From Verrucomicrobiales bacterium (GTDB taxonomy: Bacteria > Verrucomicrobiota > Verrucomicrobiia > Limisphaerales > UBA9464): a stretch of DNA of 64,000 bases. Made by a program: the position numbers and the translations under genes. Numbering within the stretch: position 1 is the stretch's first letter; every line of letters begins with the position of its first letter. The DNA lies in contig JAIYBC010000052.1 of the NCBI GenBank assembly GCA_027488845.1, forward strand, positions 62,001 through 126,000, given 5' to 3'. Under the pieces are notes generated by a model. It did no database searches, was not told the DNA's origin, and worked only from the letters and a program-made list of their open reading frames with translations. Positions 16,568 through 25,906 of the stretch are shown here, piece by piece.

Positions 16568-19500
16568 TCAAAGCGCACTGTCCAGACCGTTGGTCTTCAA
16601 CAGGCTGTCCATTGCTGAGCAAAGGGCGCGCCAATTGGCCAGGAAGCGCTCCCGGCCGGGCTGCGGACCCGCCATCTCGGCCAGGAGATCGGCGTCCCGG
16701 TAGGTCTGAACGGCATGGTAGGGAACCCCCATCATGTCGCAGAAGCCGCTGGTCCGGGTGTCCGTGGCGAGGAACGTCGCCGGACGCCCGTAGGCGAGGG
16801 ACAGCATCCCGAAGTGCAGGCGGAAGCCGGCGGTCCGGGTGGCGAGGTGGACGCCCTGGATCATCGGACCGGCGCCCCAGTTGTCGTCGTGCAGGGACTC
16901 GAGTCCGAACTCGCGGACGAGGTCCTCGGCGATCGGCAGGTCGTACGGGCTCTGGAGCAGCAGCACCGGACGGAAGTCCCGGCAAAGCCGCTTCAGGGTC
17001 TCCATCTGCTTGAGGTTCCAATGTTCCTCGACGTGCAGGAGACGGGCCCGGACCGACAGCACGAGGCGTTCGGAGGAAGGCTCGAGGAACTGCGGTTCGC
17101 GGAGGCCGTGGAAGAGCACCGGGCAGCCGGTGAGTTCGACGTTCCGGATGCCGAGGCTGCGGACGAAGTCGAGCGCCACCGGATCGCGGACGGAGCCGAC
17201 GGCGCAGCGTTCATGGATCATCCGCACCGCCTGGACGCCCTCGGGGTTCATCGCCGGCAGGCGTCCGATCGGCGCGCTGGAGCCGACGCCGAGCGGCAGG
17301 ATCGGCACGCGGATCCGGGAGATCACCGCCGGGGTCAGCGGGCAGGAGAAGACGTGCTGGTAGAGGTTCGTGCCGCAGATCACCGCGGCGTCGCAGCCGT
17401 TGATCTCCTCGATCTGGGCCGGCGAGAGCGGCTGGAGCAGCGGAAGCTCATGGAGCCGGTGGCCGCCGAGGATCCGGCGGACGGCGTCCACGATCAGGGC
17501 GTCGCCCGAGTTGTCGCCGTTCACCGCGGCGCTCAGCAGGGCGAGCGTCTTGCGGCGGAAGGCGGGTTTGGCGGTCCGGCCGATGGCCGGTGCGGCTTCC
17601 GTCACCTCGATGCGGGAGGGTGCCGACGCCGACGGGAACTCGACGAGGTAGAGGAACTCCGCACGGCCGAGGTCGGTCTTGGACAGGATCCGACCGCCGT
17701 GGGAGCGGAACAGGTCCTCGAGTCCGGGGAATCCGAGGGGGTTCTCCCAATGTTGGGCGGCGCGCCGGACCGGGTTGGAACAGTCGTTGAACGACATCAC
17801 CAGCCAGCGCACGTGCGAGGCGGCCCAACGGACCAGGCGGTCCGGGTCGGCGAAGTACTCGAACACGCCGAGGAACGTGGCGACCGAGTGCGACTCGGCG
17901 GGCAGTTCCTGGGCGAAGTCCATGATCCGGACGCCCGGAGCGCGGGCGATGCGGTCGATCGGTTCGTAGCGGACCGACGCGGGGAGCAGCGGCTTGAGCG
18001 TCTGGTGTCCGCAGCCCATGTCGACGACGGAAGCGCCGGCGGGCAGGGGCAGGGAGACGACCGCGGCGGCGGCGGCGCGGGCACGGTCGGGCCATTGGCC
18101 GAGGTCGACGCCGAGATTCCGCTCGTGGAAGGCCCCGGCCGGGATCGGCGAGGCGGTCTCCTCCGGCGGCAACGCGCGCCAGGCGGCCCGGAGGGCGCGG
18201 CGCCAATGCGGGGCGACGTCGTCCCAGCGGCGCTCCGTCGCCATGCGGCGGGCGTTGTCGGAGCCGGCCTGGCGGACCTGGTCGACGTTCTGTCGGCACC
18301 ATTGGAAGGCGGCGCCGAATGCGGCCGGATTCCGGTTCACCACGAAGCCGTTCTCCCCGTGGCGGACCAGCTCGGGGACGATCCCGACGTCCACGGCCAC
18401 CGGGAACACGCCCGAGGCCATGCCCTCGACGAGGGTCAGCGGTTCGCCTTCGGCCGTGGAGGCGACGCAGAGGACGTCGATGGAGTTGTAGAAGCGTCCC
18501 ATGGCGGCGGAGTCGAGGTCGCCGCCGGCGAGGACCAGCTCGAAGTCGCGTCCGGCCGCCGGGACGAGGACGTCGTCCACGCCCTTGCAGGCGTCCTTGC
18601 GGTTGCCGGCCCAGCCGATGCGGAGCGGTCCGGTTCGGTTCTCCCGGGCCGAGAAGGTCCCGGTCTCGAAGCCGTTCGGGCACCAGAACACCTCCCGGTG
18701 CGGGGAGAAGGCGTCGCGGAGCCGATGCGAGGTGGCCGTCAACGTGCCGGCGTCGGCGAGGTACTTCGCCGCGGCCTGGGCGGCGTTGAGCCGGCCGTAG
18801 GCATCCTCGTTCTCCCAGCGGTGCGAGCTGATCTCCTTGATCACCCGGCAGGGCTTCACGCCGAACTTGCGATGGTAGTCCTCGCCCCAGAAGAACACAT
18901 AGAGCAGGTCGAACTTCCAGGCGTTGAGATCCGGGTTCTCCCGCACGTACTCAATGCGGAACTCGAACTCGTCGGACAGCCGGCGGGAGATGGCCTGGGC
19001 GGCCGTGTCGTAGGCCCAGCCGCGCTTGTCGACGAGCATCAGCACGCGCGGCTTCTCGCCGTCGGGACGCAGCACCGGCAGGCCGAGCAACGCCGGATCC
19101 ACGGCCGGCTTGCGGGCCGGTGCAGTGACGGACTGGGTCGGCTGGGTCGCCGTGGAGTGTGAGGCGGCCGGGGCGTTGGCGTTGGCGGCGGTGACCGTTG
19201 GGGTCGCGGTCCTGGAAGCCGGACGGAGCTTGCGGGCGACCTCGGGGGCGATGGTCGAGGTGAGCTTGTCCCACCAGCGTTCGAGGGTGTAGTCGCGCAG
19301 GGTGCGCTTCCATCCGGCGGCGGCGATCCGGCGGCGTTCCTCGTCATGGGCGAGGTAGTAGCGGGTCTTGTCGATGCACTCGGCCAGGGTCTCGAAGCCG
19401 ACGACCTCGCGGTCCAGTTCGTAGATCTTCCCGAGGTGCGAGCGGTTGTCGCAGATCTCCAGGACGCCGAACGCCGGGAGCATCGTGGTGCGGGTGTTGC

Positions 19501-21049
19501 AGGGCCCGATGCTGTTGTGGAGGTTCCAGCCGATCTTCGCGCGGCGGTACACCGGCGGGGCCTCGACCGCGCCGCCCGGCCAGCCGGGTCCACGGACGAA
19601 CGCGTTCGGGAACTCCTTCACCAGCGCCTCGATGCGCTGGGCGCGGTCGCTGAGGTTGAAGACGCGTTCGCAGAGGAGGACCACGTCGAGGTCGCGCGGC
19701 CCGTGCAGGATGGAGCTTTCGGTCAGCTCCGGGGCGCACAGTTCGGGACGGACGGGCGTGAAGATCCACTCGACGTTGCGGCAACCCCAGCGGCGGTAGT
19801 CGTCGACGCAGGCGATGTTGATCGGGAACGCGAAGTCGAACGCCGGAGCGGCGGGCTTCGAGAGCACCTCGCTGCTCTCCGGGTCGTCGGCGCACACCCA
19901 GACGTTGAAGGTGGACAGCGTCCGGACGAATTCCGGGTGCAGCATCGGACCGCCGGAGGAGACGAGGACGTCCTTGGAACGCAGCCGTTCCTCCAACTGG
20001 GTGTACATCGCCATCAGGTCGGCCGAGCGGTTCCGCCACTTCTCGTCGAGCTTCGGGAAATGCCACCAGCCGCCGGGACAGGGCAGTCCGATCGCCTCGA
20101 CGTCGTAGCCCATGGCGCGGACGTTCGCCGCGAAGGCTTCCTCCTCCACGCGACGCGCGTCGGAGGTGCACGGATAGACGATGGCGTAGCGGAGCTTCCG
20201 GGTGTCGATCGGCGCGGAATCCGGTGTGGGGGCCGAGGAGACGACGGGAGGCGTCGGCGCGGAGAAGGGCACCGGTGCGGCGGCCCGGGCGGCGGCGAGG
20301 GTGGCGCCGATGTCGAAGCGGGTCGGATGCTGCAGCGCGGCGACCGGGGCCGGGGCGGGCTTGCGGGCCGGGACAGCCTGGGGCTTGCGGAGGACGCCGC
20401 ACCAGGAGTGGCGGAGGTTCACGACCTCCAGGTCGAGCAGTCCCTGGTCGCGCAGGAAGCGCTCCACGCCGCGCATCGAGGCGTCGATCCAGTCGAACCG
20501 GCGCGAGAACTGCGAGAAGTCGTGCCAGACGATGAATCCGCCCGGCGCGATGCGGTCCCAGACCAGCTTCGAGTCGAGGTAGACGTTCTCCTCGTCGTGG
20601 GCGGCGTCGACGAAGACCATCCCGAGTTTCCGGATGTGTGCGGGGATCTCCCAGCGGGCGGTGTTGGCGTAGAGCTGTTCGACGTTCTTCAGGCCCCGTT
20701 CGCGGTAGTAGGAGCCGATGGCGTCCTTGTCGATCAGGTGGGTGACCATCTTGCCGCCCGAGGCGTCGTGCTGTTCCGGCAGGATGTTGACGGTGTGGCA
20801 GACGAGTCCGTGCGACAGGTTGGAGGCCAGCTTGAACGCGCCGCGGCCGTGGGAGGTGCCCAGTTCGAGCACGTTGTGGATGGCGTTCGCGGCGAGGGTG
20901 CAGAGCACCTCGGCGTCCCGGCGCTTGCGGCCGTTCACCTCGGTGTCGTTCTCCACGACGTCCAGGTCCGGCTCGAGCAGTTCGCCGTCGCAGGGCAGAC
21001 CGAAGTGGCGTTTGAGTTCCTCGATGGAGTCGACGACGCGGATCTTCAC
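16568..21049 (-). CDS. multidomain methyltransferase/glycosyltransferase/pyruvyltransferase, 1493 aa
   Basis: Domains in order: a class-I SAM methyltransferase of the cephalosporin-hydroxylase type (about 35-225; LELGTSHGRGAFKLA, WHDFSQFSRR); a CgeB-like glycosyltransferase (285-600); a Pro/Ala/Thr linker (605-660); a GT-B glycosyltransferase (665-960; RIGWAGNRKDACKG, EGEPLTLVEGMASG); a small methyltransferase (975-1140; VVDMGCGHQTLKP); and a polysaccharide pyruvyl transferase domain (1165-1490; NGDNSGDALIVDAVRR, GTNLYQHVFS). The pyruvyl domain adds ketal pyruvate to cell-surface sugars in CsaB/WcaK relatives. It stops 19 bases before the 3037-aa gene. It repeats the GT-B variant IGWAGNR seen there, so the two probably share an acceptor and act as an assembly line. 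Confidence 0.85.
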   Translation of the reverse strand: MKIRVVDSIEELKRHFGLPCDGELLEPDLDVVENDTEVNGRKRRDAEVLCTLAANAIHNVLELGTSHGRGAFKLASNLSHGLVCHTVNILPEQHDASGGKMVTHLIDKDAIGSYYRERGLKNVEQLYANTARWEIPAHIRKLGMVFVDAAHDEENVYLDSKLVWDRIAPGGFIVWHDFSQFSRRFDWIDASMRGVERFLRDQGLLDLEVVNLRHSWCGVLRKPQAVPARKPAPAPVAALQHPTRFDIGATLAAARAAAPVPFSAPTPPVVSSAPTPDSAPIDTRKLRYAIVYPCTSDARRVEEEAFAANVRAMGYDVEAIGLPCPGGWWHFPKLDEKWRNRSADLMAMYTQLEERLRSKDVLVSSGGPMLHPEFVRTLSTFNVWVCADDPESSEVLSKPAAPAFDFAFPINIACVDDYRRWGCRNVEWIFTPVRPELCAPELTESSILHGPRDLDVVLLCERVFNLSDRAQRIEALVKEFPNAFVRGPGWPGGAVEAPPVYRRAKIGWNLHNSIGPCNTRTTMLPAFGVLEICDNRSHLGKIYELDREVVGFETLAECIDKTRYYLAHDEERRRIAAAGWKRTLRDYTLERWWDKLTSTIAPEVARKLRPASRTATPTVTAANANAPAASHSTATQPTQSVTAPARKPAVDPALLGLPVLRPDGEKPRVLMLVDKRGWAYDTAAQAISRRLSDEFEFRIEYVRENPDLNAWKFDLLYVFFWGEDYHRKFGVKPCRVIKEISSHRWENEDAYGRLNAAQAAAKYLADAGTLTATSHRLRDAFSPHREVFWCPNGFETGTFSARENRTGPLRIGWAGNRKDACKGVDDVLVPAAGRDFELVLAGGDLDSAAMGRFYNSIDVLCVASTAEGEPLTLVEGMASGVFPVAVDVGIVPELVRHGENGFVVNRNPAAFGAAFQWCRQNVDQVRQAGSDNARRMATERRWDDVAPHWRRALRAAWRALPPEETASPIPAGAFHERNLGVDLGQWPDRARAAAAAVVSLPLPAGASVVDMGCGHQTLKPLLPASVRYEPIDRIARAPGVRIMDFAQELPAESHSVATFLGVFEYFADPDRLVRWAASHVRWLVMSFNDCSNPVRRAAQHWENPLGFPGLEDLFRSHGGRILSKTDLGRAEFLYLVEFPSASAPSRIEVTEAAPAIGRTAKPAFRRKTLALLSAAVNGDNSGDALIVDAVRRILGGHRLHELPLLQPLSPAQIEEINGCDAAVICGTNLYQHVFSCPLTPAVISRIRVPILPLGVGSSAPIGRLPAMNPEGVQAVRMIHERCAVGSVRDPVALDFVRSLGIRNVELTGCPVLFHGLREPQFLEPSSERLVLSVRARLLHVEEHWNLKQMETLKRLCRDFRPVLLLQSPYDLPIAEDLVREFGLESLHDDNWGAGPMIQGVHLATRTAGFRLHFGMLSLAYGRPATFLATDTRTSGFCDMMGVPYHAVQTYRDADLLAEMAGPQPGRERFLANWRALCSAMDSLLKTNGLDSAL

Positions 21050-21373
21050 GGCTGGTAGGCGTTGGCTGGGGTCGCGTTGGAAGGGGAAAGGGCGTGGCCG
21101 AGCCGACCCGAGGACGCCGTGGGGCTACCGGCTCCGTTGGGGGCGGAGCAGGTCAGGAGGAATCGGCGTCCAAGGGTCGGCATCGGCAGGCGGCCTCCCG
21201 GTCCCGGGGGCGGGACACGGTGGGCCGTCCTGATGGAAGCCAACCGGATGCCAGACCATGAAACCGCTGGGAATCAGCGGGATGCAGGTGCTCCGGGCGG
21301 CCCGCAATGGTCGGGCTGGCAGGAATTGCCGGGAATCCGGCGGGACGAAACTGCCGGGCTGGCGTGTGGGGGA
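21050..21373. other. intergenic region, no gene seen
   Basis: About 320 bases upstream of the minus-strand glycosyltransferase operon. I see no credible gene in either strand. The region must hold the operon's promoter; a GCATCGGC at 21180-21187 resembles a sigma-28 -10 box but lacks the matching -35 at 11 bases, so I do not call it. Confidence 0.4.
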
Positions 21374-21470
21374 GACACGGATTTCACGGATTTTCCCGGA
21401 GGCATGGGACGGGGTTGTGGGTCGCGAAGCGGGAGGCCTTGGCAGCAACTCCCTCCGTGAAATCCGTGTC
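21374..21470. repeat. 97-bp element with ACACGGATTTCACGGA inverted ends, copy 1
   Basis: GACACGGATTTCACGGA (21374-21390) and its exact reverse complement (21454-21470) bound a 97-base segment, 15 bases beyond the stop of the M56/secretin gene. The same termini bound a second element at 54611-54825. It could be a terminator-like palindrome or a small non-autonomous mobile element. Confidence 0.7.
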
Positions 21471-21484
21471 GAACGGATCCCCGG

Positions 21485-24112
21485 TCACTTCTCCGGCGGG
21501 AAGGTGGCCGGATCGAAGGGCAGGTTCTTCGGATCGTTCAAACGACTTCCGGCGGCGTCGATCAGGGTCGGGGTGATGAGAACGAGGCGATGGCGGACTT
21601 CCGTGTGGCTGGCCTCCTTGCGGAACAACCGACCGACCAAAGGAAGGTCGCCGAGGACGGGAACACTGTCCTTCGTGGAGACCTTGTTGGTGACGAGGCC
21701 GAGGCTCAGAACGACGGACTGTCCGTCCCAGAGATGGGCGCGAGCCGTTGCTTGGTTGGTTCGGATGAGAGGTAGCGGTGTCTTCTCCGGGTTGTCCAGA
21801 TAGCCAAGGAACTCGACCACTTCCGCAGCGGCATGGAGTTTGATCGCGTTCGTATCGAATCCATCGACCCAAGCCGTCAGGCGGATCTTCGGGCCGGTGA
21901 GAAGGGAGATGTAGTGTACAGTCTCCGGGACGCCGTCGGTGGCCGGGGATTTCGAGGTGACCACCGTCTTGGCCTCCTGGACGGAGACCTCGGCATCCCG
22001 ACCGGAAAGGGTTGTGACCCGTGGCGCCGTCAGGATTTCGGTACCGACGGCCGACTCGATTCCGCCCAGCAGGTTTCGTGTCTTCTCCGCGGTGAGGATC
22101 GAAGTGGACCCGCTTTCGGCTCCGACTCGGTCAAACTTGGAAAGTTGATCCGGCAGAACATCGATCCACTTCGTGGCCAACTCGATCTGAGCTGGCCGCA
22201 TGTTCAGGACCAGAAGGGCCCGGTCCATGGCATCGCAGACGTCCTGCGTGGCTCGCACGAACAGCTTTCCCTGACCGTTGAGGTACAACACCGGGCGCCT
22301 CTGCTCCGGGGATTCCGTGTTTCCTGCCAATGGCTCGGCGGCAGTGGGAATGGGCAGCCCGAGCCGGTTCAGGTACAACTTCAACCCCGCCACGATTGAG
22401 GCTGTGTCATTCGGTGAGATCTGCCGGCCGAGAGACTCTCCCAGCGCCATGGCCATCGCCCTGGGGTCGACGGAGAAAACGCGGACCCGGAGGGGAACCT
22501 GTTGCTTCGAAGCAAGCTGTTCGGAGGAGACGTCGTCGTTCGTGGAGGATGTGACGGGAGACGCAGGTGTGGCACCCGCCGAGGTCGCTCCTGGATCTAG
22601 CTTCAGCCCGTAGCGGCGGGCCAGGACCGGGTCCATCCGATTGGGTGTGGACGTCGACGCCGGGGTGGCGGTGGGAACATCGGTCTCAGCTCGCGATTGG
22701 AAGTTTCCTTCCTGCCACTCGGATGCCTTCTGCATCAGGTCGTCGTCGGTCTCCGATGGCTCAGACGCTTCTCTCGCTGATCCTAGCCAAAGCTGGTAGG
22801 TCTTCCGAAGCTGTTCGCGGACCTTCGGATGGCTGTCCTTGTAGCGTTTCCGGAGCTTCAGGAGTGCTGTGAACTCCTTGTTGAAGGCGGCGCCGCTGTC
22901 GCTCCGGCTGATGGGAGAGATCCCGTTGACCAGGACCTGGGGTTTCAGGTCTTGCCCAAGCGCACGCCAGTCCACCGCCTCGGCGGAGTCGAGTCCACGA
23001 TCGGTGCCGTTCACCGAGGTGGGCTCCGTCGAACTGTTGGCGCGTCTGCTTTCGACCCGCCGCGCGAAGCCCATTGGGACGAAGAGGGCGCCGGCGAGGA
23101 CCACGGCGATCCATCCGGTCCAACCCATCCGGGCGCTGCGCGGCAATGGCTGCTCCACCAACCGGCGCACGCGTTTCTCCAGCCGGCTCCGCGACTCTAG
23201 GATCGAGAGCAGGGCCAGCGAGAGTCCGGACGGCGTCGCGCAATGGCGGGCCACGGCAACCAACGTGGACGGGTAGGACTCCGAGTCGGGTTCCAGCATG
23301 ACCGCTTCGTCCACGACCTCCTCGCGCAACGCACGGATCCGGGCGTTCACGAATCCGACCAGCGGGTTCCACCACCAGAGTGCCTGGACCGCGACCTGGA
23401 ATCCGTGGAACCACAGGTCCCGTCGGGCCAGGTGGACCAGCTCATGCCGCAGGACTTGGCGGAGCGCCTCCGGCCCGATTCGGTCGGGGAGTTCCCGGGG
23501 AAGGAGGATCACGGGACGGAAGAACCCGAAGAGTGCCGGACTGTGCGCGATCCGGGTCACGCGGATCGATGGCAACCTGTCGATGTGGAGTCGCTCGGCG
23601 GCTTCCTCCAGCAGTCGCACAAGCGTCTCCGGGGCCGATTCGGATTCCCGGACGAGCGCCTGGATCCGCCGGTTCCGGACGAGGACAGCCGTCGTCCAGA
23701 CGCCGATGCCGGCCAGCCAGACCAGCGCGAGGATCCCTGGAAGCTGCAGGGAGACCGGAGCCGGGGTGAAGCCGGCGGTGAGCGCTCCAACCGGGATTTC
23801 GGTCGACGATGCTGCGAACGGGCCGACGGTGGGGCTTCCCGTGAACGAGACGACCCGGATCGGTTCGGCGAAGCGGGGCGCGATCCAGTAGGCCAGGGAC
23901 GTCGGAGACAGGAAGCCGGGTGGCAGGACGAACTTGAGCAGGACCAGCATCCAGAGTCCGTGGCGCAACGCGGCGCGGATGCGGTGGCGGAGCAGGCGGT
24001 CCACCACCAGGAGCACACCCACCAGGACGGCGGCCTGGAAGGTGATCCAGAGGGCGGCGAGGCCGGCTTCGGCGCCGACGGCGTTGAGGAAGGAGAGGAC
24101 GTGGTCGTTCAT
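21485..24112 (-). CDS. BlaR1-type M56 peptidase fused to a secretin-like domain
   Basis: An 875-aa membrane protein. Residues 1-350 are an M56 (BlaR1/MecR1) module: membrane segments at about 14-40, 52-70, 124-145 and 325-345, with the zinc motif HELVH at 223-227. A low-complexity Ser/Thr linker (350-545) follows. The C-terminal 320 residues resemble a secretin/GspD core (LNMRPAQIELATKWIDV, ILTAPRVTTLSGRDAEV, VPVLGDLPLVGRLFRK, VLITPTLID). BlaR1 proteins sense an external signal and cleave a cytoplasmic repressor. Here the penicillin-binding sensor is replaced by a secretin-type domain, so the ligand is unlikely to be a beta-lactam. It sits 22 bases after the blaI-like gene on the same strand. 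Confidence 0.8.
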   Translation of the reverse strand: MNDHVLSFLNAVGAEAGLAALWITFQAAVLVGVLLVVDRLLRHRIRAALRHGLWMLVLLKFVLPPGFLSPTSLAYWIAPRFAEPIRVVSFTGSPTVGPFAASSTEIPVGALTAGFTPAPVSLQLPGILALVWLAGIGVWTTAVLVRNRRIQALVRESESAPETLVRLLEEAAERLHIDRLPSIRVTRIAHSPALFGFFRPVILLPRELPDRIGPEALRQVLRHELVHLARRDLWFHGFQVAVQALWWWNPLVGFVNARIRALREEVVDEAVMLEPDSESYPSTLVAVARHCATPSGLSLALLSILESRSRLEKRVRRLVEQPLPRSARMGWTGWIAVVLAGALFVPMGFARRVESRRANSSTEPTSVNGTDRGLDSAEAVDWRALGQDLKPQVLVNGISPISRSDSGAAFNKEFTALLKLRKRYKDSHPKVREQLRKTYQLWLGSAREASEPSETDDDLMQKASEWQEGNFQSRAETDVPTATPASTSTPNRMDPVLARRYGLKLDPGATSAGATPASPVTSSTNDDVSSEQLASKQQVPLRVRVFSVDPRAMAMALGESLGRQISPNDTASIVAGLKLYLNRLGLPIPTAAEPLAGNTESPEQRRPVLYLNGQGKLFVRATQDVCDAMDRALLVLNMRPAQIELATKWIDVLPDQLSKFDRVGAESGSTSILTAEKTRNLLGGIESAVGTEILTAPRVTTLSGRDAEVSVQEAKTVVTSKSPATDGVPETVHYISLLTGPKIRLTAWVDGFDTNAIKLHAAAEVVEFLGYLDNPEKTPLPLIRTNQATARAHLWDGQSVVLSLGLVTNKVSTKDSVPVLGDLPLVGRLFRKEASHTEVRHRLVLITPTLIDAAGSRLNDPKNLPFDPATFPPEK

Positions 24113-24134
24113 GGCCGGGCTCCGGGGAATCGGT

Positions 24135-24545
24135 TCAGGGCTTCTGGTTGGCCTTCTTCGCCGGTCCCGTCCGGCGCTTGGCGGCGATGAGCGCCTCCAG
24201 TTGGTCGAGCTGGGCGGTGTCCAGGCGCTCCGAATCGAGGAGGCACTGGACCATCGGTGCGAGGGCGCCGTCGAAGGCGTTGCGCAGCGCGTAGCGCAGC
24301 TCTCCGAGCTGGGCCTGCTGCCGCGAGACGGCCGAGCGGTAGAGGGTGAGGTTGCGGAGCTTCTCGGAGGTGAGCAGCCCCTTGGCGGCCATCCGTTCCA
24401 TCAGCGTCCGGACCGTGGACACGGACCAGTCCCGGCTTCCGGCGAGGTGTTCCTGGACCGTTGGAGCGGGGCAGGGCTCGAGTTCCCAGACCGCCTTGAT
24501 GACGGCCCATTCCGATTCGGTGAGTTCCGGCAGTGGAGGAGTCAT
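24135..24545 (-). CDS. BlaI/MecI-family repressor
   Basis: A 136-aa winged-helix repressor. The N-terminal domain (LTESEWAVIKAVWELEPCPA, TVQEHLAG, WSVSTVRTLMERMAAKGLL) is the Penicillinase_R fold; the C-terminal helices dimerise. The ATG at 24545 is preferred because the family begins with this MTPPLPELTESEW-type start. It represses the operon with the M56 peptidase that follows, and is probably inactivated by that peptidase. A GACAACTGTA site 23 bases upstream fits the BlaI operator core TACANNTGTA. Confidence 0.88.
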   Translation of the reverse strand: MTPPLPELTESEWAVIKAVWELEPCPAPTVQEHLAGSRDWSVSTVRTLMERMAAKGLLTSEKLRNLTLYRSAVSRQQAQLGELRYALRNAFDGALAPMVQCLLDSERLDTAQLDQLEALIAAKRRTGPAKKANQKP

Positions 24546-24567
24546 GCGACGGAAGTCAGCATGCAGC

Positions 24568-24577
24568 GACAACTGTA
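24568..24577. promoter_or_regulatory. candidate BlaI operator
   Basis: GACAACTGTA differs from the BlaI/MecI operator core TACANNTGTA at one position. It lies in the divergent region between the blaI-like gene and the exported phosphatase-superfamily gene, so it could control both. Confidence 0.4.
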
Positions 24578-24709
24578 GCGAAGGCAAGACCGAAGTCGCG
24601 TCCTGTTTGGGAGGTGGCGGAACGCGTGGGCGTCCGGCTGTGTCGGGCCTCGGGTTGCGCGGTTTCGAAACTTGTGGTCCCTATCCGTGTGTTCGTCGGG
24701 GATCCAGCC

Positions 24710-25906
24710 ATGAAAGACGTCGCAAGACTTTCCCGTCGGGAGTTCGTCACCGGTTCCGCCCTGGCCGCCGCGGGGTTGGGTTGCCTGCCCATCCTGGGGG
24801 CGGAGCCGCGGGACTACCGTGGGCCGAATGTCGTCCTGATCCGATTCGGCGGAGGCGCCCGGCGTCGCGAGACGCTGGATCCGAAGCACACCCACACGCC
24901 GTTCCTGCTCCGCGACCTCGTCCCGCGCGGCGTGCTGTATCCGCGGATGGAGATCGACCAGTTCCGCGATCTCCAGACCAGCCATGGCGAGGGGACGCTG
25001 CACCTGCTGACCGGGGTCTTCGACCGCTACCGGGACGTGGCGGAGACGCGGCCGGACACGGAGCACAAGTTCCTCGGCGCCCGGTTCGAGGCGAGGGTGC
25101 CGACCCTGTTCGAGTACCTGCGCGAGGCCTACGCCGTACCCGACCACCAGGCGTTGCTGATCAACGGCGAGGACCGTGGCGACGAGGAGTTCTACAACTT
25201 CAGCAACCACCACCAGTTCGGCGTGCGTTACCGCTCCCAGACGTTGAGCCTGCGCCGGTTCAAGACCTGGCTGCTGGCGCGCCAGCTGGCGACGGGTGCG
25301 GTGCCGGAGAAGGAGCGGGCGAAGAAGGAGAAGGACCTGCGGGAGCTGCGCTCGCTGGACTACCGCGCCGATCCCGAGGCGGGCCAGGGCGTGGCGATCG
25401 AGTCCTTCTGGGAACGGTGGCGCGAACACTACGGCGAGACGGGGCTGGTCAATCCGCGGGGCGACCGGCTGCTCACCGAGTTGGCGCTCCGTGCGGTGAA
25501 GGAACTCCGGCCGCGCCTGATGATGATCAACTACCAGGACTGCGACTACGTGCACTGGGGCTACCTCGACCACTACACGCGGGCCCTGGCCATCATGGAC
25601 CACGAGATCCAGCGGTTGGTCACCCTGATCGAGGCCGATCCCGCCTACCGCGACAACACGGTGTTCGTGGTGGTGCCGGACTGCGGGCGCGACGACAACC
25701 CGTACAACCCGGTTCCCTGCCAGCACCACTTCAACTCCCGCTCCTCCCACGAGATCTTCGCCCTCGTCTTCGGCACCGGGATCCCGCGCGGCAAGGTCGT
25801 CGACCGGACCGTCAGCCAGATCCAGGTCGCCGCCACGATCGGGCGGCTGATGCGGTTCCCGACCCTCCACGCGGAAGGCCAGGTCCTGGAGGAGGTGTTC
25901 GCATGA
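24710..25906 (+). CDS. Tat-exported alkaline-phosphatase-superfamily protein
   Basis: A 398-aa protein with a Tat signal (RLSRREFVTGSALAAAGLGC, about residues 6-25) starting at the ATG at 24710. The mature part has an alkaline-phosphatase/sulfatase superfamily layout: VVLIRFGGGARRRETLD near the N-terminus, LLINGED, MINYQDCDYVHWGYLDHYTRA, and a late metal-binding segment VVPDCGRDDNPYNP with FNSRSSHE. A conventional sulfatase CxPSR motif is absent, so a phosphatase, phosphonatase or DUF1501-like role is more likely. It overlaps the next gene by four bases (ATGA) and is divergent from the blaI operon. Confidence 0.65.
   Translation: MKDVARLSRREFVTGSALAAAGLGCLPILGAEPRDYRGPNVVLIRFGGGARRRETLDPKHTHTPFLLRDLVPRGVLYPRMEIDQFRDLQTSHGEGTLHLLTGVFDRYRDVAETRPDTEHKFLGARFEARVPTLFEYLREAYAVPDHQALLINGEDRGDEEFYNFSNHHQFGVRYRSQTLSLRRFKTWLLARQLATGAVPEKERAKKEKDLRELRSLDYRADPEAGQGVAIESFWERWREHYGETGLVNPRGDRLLTELALRAVKELRPRLMMINYQDCDYVHWGYLDHYTRALAIMDHEIQRLVTLIEADPAYRDNTVFVVVPDCGRDDNPYNPVPCQHHFNSRSSHEIFALVFGTGIPRGKVVDRTVSQIQVAATIGRLMRFPTLHAEGQVLEEVFA

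Noticed and set aside
21180-21187. GCATCGGC as a sigma-28 -10 box for the glycosyltransferase operon.
   Set aside because: No AAACTTTA-like -35 sequence occurs at the required 11-base spacing.
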